This document shows positions 1 to 13,015 of a stretch of DNA of 64,000 bases, in pieces. The DNA is taken from the NCBI GenBank assembly GCA_964017065.1, contig OZ024787.1:6073301-6137300 (forward strand), read 5' to 3'. Below the pieces are notes generated by a model. The model worked only from the letters and a program-made list of their open reading frames with translations, was not told the DNA's origin and did not search any database. Within the stretch, counting starts at the first letter, position 1, and every line of letters begins with the position of its first letter. The stretch comes from Haliclona indistincta (Eukaryota; Porifera; Demospongiae; Haplosclerida; Chalinidae). The position numbers were made by a program, and so were the translations under genes.

Positions 1-686
1 TCACTTGCTCTGTTTTAGCATGATGCTTCTATCTGGTGTACAACGTTGGCTAGCCAAGTAACACGGAGAAATATACAGTAATTATTACATAGTACGTCAT
101 CTTTGACCAATCAGATTGCTCTATTCGAGGGCATTAATGTAGGTTATTGACCGCGCGTAGCGTCTTCTATAGCAACAGACCGTTGCGTCTTTGCGAGTTT
201 GAAAAATTCGCGATGTTATTGCGCTCACAGTGATGAACTATGTAATAAATCATTTATTGCCCTACACAACTCGGGAAATAACCGACATTAATGACCTCGG
301 GAAAGTCGGTTGCCCTCGTACAGTCTCGGGCTGCGCCCTCGACCGTCACTCGGGCAACCGACTTTCCCGCGGTCATTAATGTCGGTTATTGCCCTCGCGT
401 GAGGGCAATAACTAATACGTATCAGCGTTTTAATCGGATGTTGGATAAAAAACACATGCGCAAACATTGTGTACCAGGCTATCTGTTAAAGCAGACCTGA
501 GCATGAGGCTATAGTTTCATGTACTGCTACTGGCAGGTTTTGTCTGTTTTGAGTTTAGCCAGCTGGCTGTTCATTACTAAAGTAAACTAAGCATTGTGGC
601 TACTTCAAACATCTTAGTGGATAGTATTCATTTTTTGCAGTCTGTGTTCAACACATTTTGACTAGTGTTCAATGCCCATTCCACAG
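1..686. other. Repeat-rich DNA upstream of or within a SMURF intron
   Basis: No exon is recognisable here. The C2 and WW domains expected upstream of the SMURF HECT domain are not found, so this is probably intron, with the 5' exons left of the window. It holds a strong hairpin (277-390) and fragments resembling one arm of it (about 128-148 and 395-410). The ORF that crosses the hairpin is an accident of the repeat. Confidence 0.6.
277..390. repeat. Fold-back (MITE-like) hairpin
   Basis: Bases 277-296 are the exact reverse complement of 371-390, and 298-315 pair with 352-369. A short loop lies around 316-351. The outer arm sequence reappears imperfectly at 128-148. This fits a miniature inverted-repeat element; no target-site duplication was identified. 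Confidence 0.75.
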
Positions 687-3562
<2,876 letters not shown>

Positions 3563-3690
3563 TACCTATAATAGCAGCACCTGTCAGCTTATTGTGTTGT
3601 TTGTGTTTACTCTGTTTGTTTGTTTGTAGGTATTATTTTATCAGTAATAAGGACTATTTTTGACCGTCATTGTACAGCTCTGAATGAGTC

Positions 3691-3696
3691 AATAAA
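3691..3696 (+). terminator. Polyadenylation signal of the SMURF gene
   Basis: Canonical AATAAA about 130 bp after the SMURF stop codon and before the convergent NEURL2-like stop at 3746. The two 3' ends are therefore packed into about 180 bp. Confidence 0.65.
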
Positions 3697-3745
3697 TATT
3701 ATTATTGAAAATATTAATAAATGAAACCCTAAAATAATCTGTTCG

Positions 3746-4537
3746 CTACTTTTGACAGTACAACTTTAATTTTGATTTCAAGTGGAATGGCAGTGGTAAT
3801 GAGTCAATATCGATTTTCTTGACAGTGACATGACGGGCTAATGTTCGGAGACAGAGTTCTTGTAGAGTGAAGTCGACACACGTGACTAGAGAAAGCAAAA
3901 TTACCAAAGACTAGTGAAAAGTGAACACATGGTGTAAGAATTTCTGACCATGCATGTACATGAATGTACCTGCTCTAGTTATCTTTGTCGCTCTGCAGTT
4001 AGCATAGTGGTCAACAACAATGTACACCTTCCAACCATTCTTGTAGATATTCTTTGCTGCCTTTCCTTGCGGACATCCATTTACAAGAAACTGCAATGTA
4101 CCATTACCTGATCTTCTAAGAGTTAACCCCAAACGATCTCCTTCTCTAAGATCATCTAGATTTGCATCTCCATACTGATGATCCATGTTATTGATCATGT
4201 GGTCGTGCACCTTATTCGCACACCATACACAGTAGTCCTTAGCTTCTGGTGAGTAGCGTGGAATGATATGATCTTCTAGACTGCCCTGACATCGCATTAC
4301 TCCTAGTTTTAGATTACCAGACCATCCTGTACCATAGGACGAGAGTTCCACCTCAAACTCAACATCTCCTTCCAATGGTATTGATCCGTATACTACCCCA
4401 TGGGCGTAACTGTTATCTGGGTCTTCCTTGCTAGCTGTCCGAGATTCGTCCTTGAGGTGCATTCTCTGGGAGTGATAATCGTGATAACCAAATTGGACTA
4501 CCTGTGGCAGCACAAAACCCTCTGTAGAACCAGTCAT
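3746..4537 (-). CDS. NEURL2: NHR + SOCS-box protein (NEURL2/Ozz-like)
   Basis: Two exons, 4537-3970 and 3885-3746, give about 235 residues. The first exon encodes one neuralized homology repeat (NHR): YAHGVVYGSIPLEGDVEFEV, then GTGWSGNLKLGVMR, and later LGLTLRRSGNGTLQFLVNG. The small second exon joins in phase and encodes a SOCS-box-like tail (LQELCLRTLARH, then IDSLPLPFHLKSKL). One NHR plus one SOCS box is the layout of NEURL2/Ozz, a substrate receptor of a Cullin-RING ubiquitin ligase with Elongin B/C. The ATG at 4537 is the first Met in frame; the frame stays open upstream to a GTG at 4591. It lies head to head with IFT56 (202 bp between ATGs) and tail to tail with SMURF. The substrate is unknown here. 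Confidence 0.85.
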
Positions 4538-4739
4538 AGCACGGCAATAGATTAGAGAATTCCAGAAACAAAGTTGACGTCGACAGCACACTGCGGACGC
4601 GAAAGCCCACAGTTCGAATTAAAGCGCATCAAATCTAGACACGCCTGTTGTACGTGGTTACTATGACCACTGATACACAGCAGCGCAGCCCACCGTCCCG
4701 GGAAATAAACTTGCACTAGCCAATTCAATAACTGGAGCC
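4538..4739. promoter_or_regulatory. Short divergent promoter, NEURL2-like / IFT56
   Basis: Only 202 bp separate the start codons of two divergent genes, so transcription of both must start within it. No TATA box was recognised; the segment is locally GC-richer (for example CACCGTCCCGGGAA around 4691). Bidirectional activity is inferred from the layout. Confidence 0.5.
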
Positions 4740-7089
4740 ATGGTGAGTTATACTACAGTTTTCTGAGTAACAGACGTCTCTGATACACTTCAGCTTCTCT
4801 CTCGGGCAAAACCAGCGGCAGAAGCTAGCGTTGCGCCTGTTGTCTCTCAAGAGAAGAGGCGTGTTCCAGAAAGAGAAGACTTTTTACAGGAAAGAGACTA
4901 CACTGGTGCCATCACACTACTCAAAGTAAGATTAGCTGTTATCTGTGTCTACATTGATGTGTCTCTAGTTCCAGACTACCACTGGGCAAGCAGATGCTGA
5001 GACAAATCTATGGCTGGCTTATTGTGCCTTCCACAATGGTGACTATCAGAAAGCACGAAAAGTAAGTAAGTCATTCTGATGATTGTCAAACTTAATAATG
5101 TATTATTTCAAGGTGTATGAAACAATGACCAAGTCTGCAAGCTGCCATCCTGATGTGTGGACAAATCTTGCTTGTTGTTACTTTATGCTGGGTATGTACC
5201 CTGAGGCTAAGGCAGCTGCTGATAAAGGTAGAGAACATACAGAAGAGAGCATAGACATTCATTTTGACATGTAGCACCAAAGAGCAGAGTACAGAACAGA
5301 GTGATGTTCCATCTTGCTGAGAAGGTAACCAAGTAAAGATAAAATAATCATGTAATTATCTAAGCGTAGTCAGGTGATCATGAAGTACTCATGGGTCATC
5401 ATCAAAATTTGCAGAATGTTATTGAGGATCAGGTTTGTGCAATACTATGCAATGATCACTATGAATATTCACTCACGATAGCTGAGTCTAGCAGCAATGA
5501 ACTACCTGAGGACTCACTACCATGCAGCACTAGACATATACAGGAAGATAGTGGAGGATAACAGGTTAATATTAGTGTGAAGATAATGTCATGACTGTAC
5601 GATATCACATACCAATAGAGAGATGCTGGCTATCAATGTGTACATGGCTATGTGCTACCACAAGATGGATTACTATGATGTGTCACAAGAGGTTCTCTCT
5701 AGCTACATACAGGCACACCCAACCAGTATTATGGCTGCCAATCTCAAGTCATGCAACTACTACCGTCTTTACAACGGCAAGGCTGCAGAGGCTGAGTTAC
5801 GAATACTACTGGATGCTATTCCACCATCGTTTGATTTCGGACGAGACATTCTGCGTCATAATCTGGCTATCTTTAGGGGTGGTGAAGGTGCCTTACAAAC
5901 CCTTCCGTCACTCTTGGGAGTGCTGCCCGAGGCACGTTTCAACCTGGCAATATACCATCTCAAACATGGTGAGCTTGCTATACATGTCATGTATAATTCT
6001 ACAAAGAAAATGCTGTTCAGACAACATGGACGAAGGATACGCTCTGATCAAAGATCTAGCTCCTAATACGGCTCAAGAGTACATTTTGAAGGCTGTAGCT
6101 CTCACAATGGTCGGCCAAGAGCACAACTCGGTGAGAGTATAGACTTGATCGAGACTATGATCAAGTATTGAATATAGCCAGATCACCTGAAGTTGGCCGA
6201 GCAATACTATCAGCTAGTGGGTGGATCAGCCAGTGAATGCGGTGAGATTACATGGTCCCAATGTAACACACTACTCGTCCGTTGCAACATACAGATACTA
6301 TTCCTGGAAGGCAATGCATGTCTTCATTCTTCTTTCTACGATCAGAATATGAAAATGTCATGATCTACTTATCCTCAATCAAGGTACATAACTAACAATC
6401 CGTTTCATGTGAAGTAACAATACTCGTGCAGGGATTCTTCTTCAATGATGACAACTTTAACTTCAACTATGCTCAAACTAAGGCAGTACTGGGTAGCTAC
6501 TCGGAGGCAGAAGAAGTAAGCAAACATAGGCAAACTCTATTACAATACTTCCTATAAACCATAGGTCTTTCTACAAATACAATCAGAACATATCAAGTCA
6601 TCTTATGCGTACATCAGTTGGATGACAAGAAGCTGTGAGTAGCTTGCACTGTATAACACACCACTACATTCTTTGGTTTTAGACATAATGAACAGAAAAC
6701 CACAGAAAGCATGGGAGTTGTATCTTAAAATGGATACTAGTGCTGAATCCTTCTCAATACTACAGCTGATAGCAAATGACTGCTACAGAGTTAGTTAGTT
6801 GCTATTTTTTTTTTCACTCCCACACTTCTCACAGATGGGACAGTTCATGTACTCAGCAAAAGCATTTGACATGCTCGAGCGACTGGACCCCACCCCTGAC
6901 TACTGGGAAGGAAAGAGAGGAGCTTGTGTTGGTATATTCCAGCTAGTAATAGCTGGTCAAGAGCCAAGAGAATGTCTGAGTGAAGTAGTACAGATGCTAC
7001 AGCGCACCCAACAACCACAAGCTGAGCTCATTGTTAGAGCAATCGGCAAGTGGGTGCGAGACTCTCGAATCACTTCTCCACCCCAGTAA
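4740..7089 (+). CDS. IFT56: Intraflagellar transport protein 56 (IFT56/TTC26)
   Basis: Many short exons encode a TPR protein matching IFT56/TTC26, a subunit of the IFT-B complex needed to build cilia. The first exon is just the ATG (4740-4742), followed by an exon at 4794 beginning [10 protein letters not shown]. Diagnostic stretches are [133 protein letters not shown] and [20 protein letters not shown], ending at TAA 7087-7089. Introns are about 40-55 bp. The gene appears intact and its 3' end meets RPL11. A ciliary gene fits a sponge with flagellated choanocytes. Confidence 0.95.
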
Positions 7090-7234
7090 AACATTAGTTA
7101 GGTGTCTCACATTAAGTGTCAAAACATGTTTCTGATAATCATTACAAGACCAGTAAAGTTTAGTCTTCATTTTTTCCCGGGAAGTAAGATACCTTCATAC
7201 TGTAGGTAGAAAAGTTCATTAGCAACACAACCAA

Positions 7235-7892
7235 TTACACTATCTTTACCTTCTGTTGGAACCACTTCATGGCTTCATCCTTTGTGATTCTATGGTTGAA
7301 TCCAACTCGACTTTGTCTGTGTTTACGATCAGCAACTCTTAAACCTCTTCGTCCAAGCACCACAAAGAAGTCCATCCCATAAATGCCAATGGTAGGGTCA
7401 TACTTGATGCCTAGATCAATATGCTCCTGGATACCAAAGCCAAAGTTTCCCGTTGCCGAGAAATTCCCTTTGTACAGCTCGTACTCTTTAACACGAAGGC
7501 CTTTCTCTAGAATCTGCTCTGCTTTACTGCCTCGTACAGTACAGTGTACAGCAATCTTCTCATTTCTTCGAATACCAAAAGACCTCACAGTATATCGTGC
7601 TGTACAATGACACATCATGAAATGCTGTCATAATGTTACTCCAATATACTTACCTTTTGAGTACACGGGAGTCTGTCCAGTGAGTGCTTCCAGCACCTTA
7701 GCAGCACGGGTCAGACGATCACCACTCTCGCCCACACAAACATTCAGACACAGTTTTCGTATCCGTAGTTCTCGCATAGGATTCTTCTCCTTTTTGCTCT
7801 ACAAAGAACACATCGGTGTAACATTTCCACCCTTATAGCGACTAACAGATGTCTAGACAGATCGATCGGAGTGGATAAATACTTACCGCCAT
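7235..7892 (-). CDS. RPL11: 60S ribosomal protein L11 (uL5)
   Basis: Three exons, 7892-7887 (ATGGCG only), 7798-7654 and 7599-7235, join in phase to give 171 residues against about 178 in human. The sequence follows RPL11 closely: [98 protein letters not shown] and [11 protein letters not shown]. The protein is part of the large-subunit central protuberance and binds 5S rRNA. The two-codon first exon resembles the one in IFT56 next door. Nothing suggests a pseudogene. Confidence 0.97.
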
Positions 7893-8184
7893 GACTTCTT
7901 TATCTTCAACAACACGGCGACACGTGGAAGAACACTTCTGATCACGTGACGTTTAGCAATAGGTGAGGTCTCAGCGATCAACTTGAACTACAGTCTGCAG
8001 ACAACAGAGATGTCACTGGATGTCGACTAATAGTATAGCCAGACTGAGCAGTCGATTGTGCACACACGTAGAATAGTCTACAAGACTACAACTAGAGAAA
8101 AGAGAGTAGAGAAGAAATCAATCATGTCAAAGGCGTGCCCTTGTGAATAATGTTAACCAGTTGGCAACGCCCCTAAACACAACT
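7893..8184. promoter_or_regulatory. Divergent intergenic region, RPL11 / Cys-rich membrane protein
   Basis: 292 bp between divergent start codons, expected to hold the RPL11 promoter. Two CACGTG E-box cores are visible near 7921 and 7937-7945 (ACACGTGG, ATCACGTGAC). The functional assignment is inferred from position. Confidence 0.45.
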
Positions 8185-9851
8185 ATGGCTAGCAACAGCA
8201 ACCAGTCGTCTATCTGGCTTTGGATAGCCATCACACTGCTTGTAGTTGCAGCTATAATCAAGGCACAGCAAGTCGTTCCGACAGGTTAGACTACACACAA
8301 ACTGGTCCCAGTTTTTTAAGCTGTTGTTTGGGCGGGGCTAATTTCCTATTCACCGTCTTACAGCATGCATCCCTGGGACGGCGGATGAGGGATCTGGACA
8401 AGACTGCGGGGATTTTTCGCAGTGCATATCAGAACGGTGCTCATGCAATGCCAACTACTTCACGCCATCAGGGACACATACAGATTGCCAAGACCAAAAT
8501 GGTATTTTTGTCAGTGTAATACTGTCTGTTGCAAGGTTTACCCCATCTCACTAGATCCAGATACGCGATGTCAAACTTATGACATGGAATGTGTATATTG
8601 TGGAACATTTTTTGAAGGACCATGCAGAAGGTTAGCGGCATAATATTTATGACAGATTCTGGACAGATTACTTTTGAAACTGCACAGATGCGAAAATGTG
8701 ATTTTCAATGGAGTGTGCTATAATGAATGTCCTCCATCAACTAAGCTAGAATTTCCCCACATGAGTAATATCAGTCTTACCATCCGAATTTGCATAGGTA
8801 AATAAGCTATTGTAGCGTTTTCAAATAATTTTAATTGTCTTTCTACTACAGGTAATACATTTGAACTTCCAAGCTGGGCAATCATTGTGATTGCTGTACT
8901 TGGTGGAGTAGTTCTGTTTATTGTGGCTGTATTAATAACTTCCATCACTTGTAGCTTTTTGCGGCAATCAACGTAAGCACTCTGTAGTAGGTAATTTGTA
9001 ATGACAGCTGCTCAATTATAATAATTATTATTGTCGGTGTAGTGCGGGTCAGTTTGATGTAGCGGACAGAAATGTACAACAGGCATCATCGCAAAACAGT
9101 GATCAACCAAGTGAAGTGAAGGTGAGAATATTTACGTATACCTGTTCAAATTTTAAATAATAATTATTTAAACCTTTTAATGGAAAGCTATGCCATGGTC
9201 TCCTTAATTTTCACAATAATTTATGTTTGCATTCTTACTACTATTTCTAGATACAACCATCTGAAGAGGTTGATGCAGCAGACAACAAAGTAGATGCATA
9301 TTTTGAAGGACAGTATAACCCAGATTTTGCAGGTGAATTTTGCAAGTCATAGTATAATACATGACAGAAAATCTTTGACTCTAACTTTAGATGAAAAACA
9401 AGACGAAGAAGAGTTCATGAGAAAACTTGCATTGTTGCGAGGTCATGCAGAAGTGTTTCTAAAGATGCTTAATGACATGAGAAGACGATTGAAGGAAATT
9501 CCACAAAGCACATTACAAGCACAACAGTACAGGTACGATACTGATTTTGCTAATAAATTGCATGATCTTTGTTCCGCTCTGTTAGAAATGTAATGCAAGA
9601 TCTAACAAGACTGCTCTACTTACTGAATAAGAATCCATCAAAAGTTCAAGTTCCGCCAGATGGTGCTCAGCTTCTAGAATGGTCTGAAGGAATTTTGGAA
9701 CGCTATCTGCAAACACAGGTTTGCTATTATACTAGCTGTAGTACAATTGCAGTAACTTTTACCTGTCTAGGGACGAACTCTCCAGACATCACCACAACAA
9801 TCACCAACTAGGCTAAGCGTAATCGGTGATCAAGTTGAAACAAACTTCTAA
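8185..9851 (+). CDS. Unrecognised Cys-rich single-pass membrane protein (model one base short)
   Basis: Exons 8185-8284, 8364-8630, 8667-8797, 8852-8972, 9043-9121, 9251-9332, 9391-9532, 9586-9718 and 9771-9851. An N-terminal hydrophobic stretch (WLWIAITLLVVAAIIKA) looks like a signal peptide. A Cys-rich ectodomain follows (CGDFSQCISERCSCNANYF, CQTYDMECVYCGTFFEGPC, CENVIFNGVCYNECPP), resembling EB/EGF-like modules without a clear match. One transmembrane helix comes next (WAIIVIAVLGGVVLFIVAVL). The acidic cytoplasmic tail has a helical segment (FMRKLALLRGHAEVFLKMLN to LLEWSEGILERYL). The frame breaks in exon 2 at an A4 run (about 8497-8500); one extra A would join both Cys-rich parts and make the coding length divisible by three. 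The 36-bp intron 8631-8666 is unusually short. An alternative last exon at 9934 is possible. Confidence 0.6.
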
Positions 9852-10190
9852 GCACTGTATTAAAATAGTACATGTACAGTATACTATTATTATTATTATT
9901 GCACTTCATTATTATAGCAATTTTTGTCTTCAGAGAGATGTAACATTGACCACGTGCAACTCGAATTTAGAACCCGCATGCATGGTATTGTCCCACACTA
10001 CTAACGACCACATGTCCAAGTTTGGTCTGTTAGCGGTTCACAAAGACTTTCATAATCAGATAAACACTCTGCGGTTAGTGAGTGCACCTGTGCATAGTCG
10101 ACCTGTTCCGGTTGTTAGTCAGGCTGTTTTCTCTGGCCCGTACCCATCACTGATCCGATAACGCTATAAAGCTCTAGCTGCTGCCTCAGG
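9852..10190. other. Intergenic region before the first dispanin gene
   Basis: Contains an AT-rich segment and a long ORF (to 10161) without recognisable protein character. A splice acceptor at 9933 could give an alternative in-phase last exon for the upstream membrane-protein gene. Probably 3' UTR plus the promoter of the dispanin gene. Confidence 0.4.
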
Positions 10191-11828
10191 ATGGACGACA
10201 CGTTAGGTTCCAAGCACGAGGTTAGCGATATCATAAAGATATTTACTGTAATATTGATCTATGAACTTAGGACGAAGGAACAACTGTTTCTGAGCCAGCC
10301 GAAGACTCACCTCAATCTCCTGTAGCTGACAGCAGCGTCCCTACTGCAGAAAGCAGTGAACCAACTAACAATCACGTTTCTGAAACTAGTGCAGAACAAG
10401 ATGCTCCACCATGTGAGGAGCAGAATTCACGTGATGAAGTAAAGCTACGAAATCCAACTTCTCCACCTGCTACCACATCTGGCTCTACATCACAAATTTC
10501 TCTAGAACTAACTCCTAGACCGCAGTCATATATAATACAAGGCTCAGCTACTCTTCCGATCAGAGGTCCTTTACGTCCACTTTCGACTGCTTTTACAGGA
10601 GATGATGCACCTAATGAGCAGTTTGATAATCTATATGATACATTACCTGCTGAACTTCGTAATAAAAAACAAAAACCAAAGGTAGCTATTACCGTGATTT
10701 TATGTCTTTATAATAATTAATTTTTATTTACTATAGGTCGAGAAAATCGAACCTCTGCCACCAATACCAGTTAAACCTATAGAAGAAGAAGAACAAATTG
10801 TAGAATCTCCTATAGAAAAAATTGCAGACAGAGACGATGAGCGCGTGTACAAAATGTCCAGTATCGATCCTTTGTTGGTTGAACATCCCAATAACCATAG
10901 GATACTCACAATAGTCTCCATGGTCCTGTGTGGTGTCTTACTCAATATATTTGCCTTCTTCTGTCTTATTCCAGCACTTATTTTCTCAATAAAGGTAATG
11001 ATTGATTATTCATGCAAACATAATGGATGTTATTTGATATCATTCCTGTCATGCTTTTGTGGCAGATGAAGCCTATCAATCTCATAAAGGGACTGATACT
11101 ACCACCGGTAGTGATGCCTTGATCTGCATAACAATGAATTATTGTTTATTATTTGGCTGCATTGTACTTATTTCTGTGTCAAAATAACACTAATTGGCTT
11201 ACAAACCATGCTGTTCGAGCTTCATCACAGTGACATTAATCGAACATAGCCTCCCTTGATCTCTAGGGAACACCAGAGGCTCATACTGAGAGGGCAACAT
11301 AATAGAACATGTGTTCCTGGGAACAGTAATTGTGTGGTGTGAGTGATCTAGACTGATAAACCTTTATGTAACTCCCTTGTGTGTTTTAATCATACTATGC
11401 TTATTGAGACAGTGTTTTATAGTAAATAGATAGCTCAATAGACATATCAATTATGTAGAACACTAGTACCTACACAACAAAACTCTCTCTACATCATTTG
11501 CGCACTTAAAACAATTTATAATGGACAAAGGCATTGTACAAATTTTGTGTCATGTGTAAATGTTTTCTGTTTAACCAAACTTGCTGCCAGATCAAAGTTA
11601 GCGAGTCAGTGACTGATGGGAAGACATCAATGAAACATGACTAATAAACTAATACTTTGTCTTATTCTACAGTCAAAATCAGTTGCTTTAGACGGGGAAT
11701 GGAACAAAGCTATGGAATACGCCAGGCGGACGCTCATTCTCAACTTGATTGCCATCATTGGAAGTATTGTAGGAATACTTGCTATTTTCATCATCATACA
11801 AATAATATTTGGTGTCGCCGTTTATTGA
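10191..11828 (+). CDS. CD225/dispanin-family membrane protein with long acidic N-terminus
   Basis: Four exons, 10191-10220, 10271-10681, 10737-10994 and 11673-11828, give 284 residues. Residues 1 to about 210 are a low-complexity Ser/Pro/Glu-rich cytoplasmic segment containing proline runs (PLPPIPVKP). The C-terminal 80 residues form a CD225 domain: NHRILTIVSMVLCGVLLNIF, a partly buried first helix ending in LIPALIFSIK; a loop with GEWNKAMEYARRTLILN; and a second helix LIAIIGSIVGILAIFIIIQI ending at the stop. The family includes IFITM, TMEM233, PRRT and TUSC5 proteins, which act in membrane fusion control and trafficking. A 678-bp intron splits the CD225 domain after FSIK. A related gene lies tail to tail 238 bp away. 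The exact role is unknown. Confidence 0.85.
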
Positions 11829-12066
11829 AACAGTCATCTTTTGTGTTGAGTTCCATACACCTACACATTATCTTATGTGCACTCAATGTAGCTACATTTG
11901 AACTGCTTACTAACTACTATTATTCACTCCAATCTATGTATAGCAATGTATTATTGGAAGATCACAAGTCTTCTGTTGCCATGACTAACCTAGTGTGTTA
12001 TAAAAATAGAACAAGTGCAATGCAATAATCTTACAGTACTGGATAATGAGTATGATAGTACAAACA

Positions 12067-12870
12067 TTAAAATAGTACACTTAGTACAACAATGATAATA
12101 AACCATGATACAACTGAGACTATTATACCAGTAATATTCAAATATAATGCAGACATAGATAGTTTCTCTGAATCTGAATATCTGTCATGAAAAGCTGCTT
12201 TCTGTGCCTACAGAGTGAATACACGATACATGCAATGCAGTGTTCATGTTGTGTCTCCGTCATACTTTGATTGAGAAACATAATCCAGTTAGTGTGCATG
12301 GAAGTGACCACCATGTCAAGCAGACCATGCAGGCAGCACTAAGAACAATTGACAGCAGGAGGTAACTGTCGCCGCGACCAAACTGTGGTTTATATTTCAG
12401 TTCAGAATTTACTGACAGTGAATTATTGGCGGTTGAAGGCTGAAGCACTGCAACATTAGTGCTCGTGTGTAGACTAAAGTGCATTGGTGAAAATCGCTGA
12501 TCATTGTCAATCGAATGTGATTCCTGGACAGCACCAGCTACAAGCAAGAAAGAAAACTTTGGGGAGGCGTGGCTTCTCTGTTATTTACCTGCAGGTGGTA
12601 GTTCAGGTGGTTGATACGAGCCAACTGCTTGGTGAGAAGAGGTATTGTGAATGTCACCGGCTTGAGCAGGCTGAGAATCACAATGCTGTAAAAATGGACG
12701 ATGACTTTAGTAGCTTGCAACATCATCAGTGAACAAGCACCGCACCTGCTGCTCTTTTTGGTCAGTACTGATCGCTTGGGTCTTCAACAGTGGTTGTAAA
12801 TCTACATAAAGTTCGAAGTAGCCTATGCAGTAACAAGAACACTGGTCTTACTTTCAGCAGCGCTAGCCAT
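12067..12870 (-). CDS. Second CD225/dispanin-like protein, convergent
   Basis: Five exons, 12870-12852, 12801-12746, 12685-12589, 12537-12266 and 12207-12067, sum to 585 bp and 194 residues. The N-terminal part is Gln/Pro/Ser-rich (HQAVGSYQPPELPPA). The C-terminal part has the two-helix CD225 layout: SYLLLSIVLSAACMVCLTWW, PCTLTGLCFSIK, a loop (AQKAAFHDRYSDSEKLSMSA), then LYLNITGIIVSVVSWFIIIV. The intron falls after FSIK exactly as in the neighbouring dispanin, supporting common origin by duplication and inversion. The conserved loop is degraded: the G-(D/E)-x-x-x-A-x-x-x-(S/A)-R motif is only partly present. Without splicing, the frame would stop just after FSIK. Function is inferred from the family only. 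Confidence 0.72.
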
Positions 12871-13015
12871 TCGCACTAGCCCCGCCCCCACTCTGTAACA
12901 GCGCAGCAACAATACATGCAACGTACTATGACGTGATCTGTGCCAGAGGTCAGAGCTAGCAAAATCAATAATGAGAACTGCATTATTAATTTTTTATAAT
13001 AATAAATAATGAGTG

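Noticed and set aside
291..500. Open reading frame of 69 codons
   Set aside because: It reads through a fold-back hairpin and has no protein-like features.
9826..10161. 111-codon reading frame before the first dispanin
   Set aside because: Starts in repetitive AT-rich DNA; no domain, and the upstream gene has a better-supported last exon. Part of it may be an alternative exon in another frame.
10165..10170. TATAAA as promoter of the first dispanin
   Set aside because: Only 21 bp upstream of the ATG, so a TATA-directed start would fall at or after the start codon.
12260..12265. Second dispanin ending right after FSIK
   Set aside because: GTATGA at that point is a good donor, and an in-phase exon at 12207-12067 supplies the missing second membrane helix.
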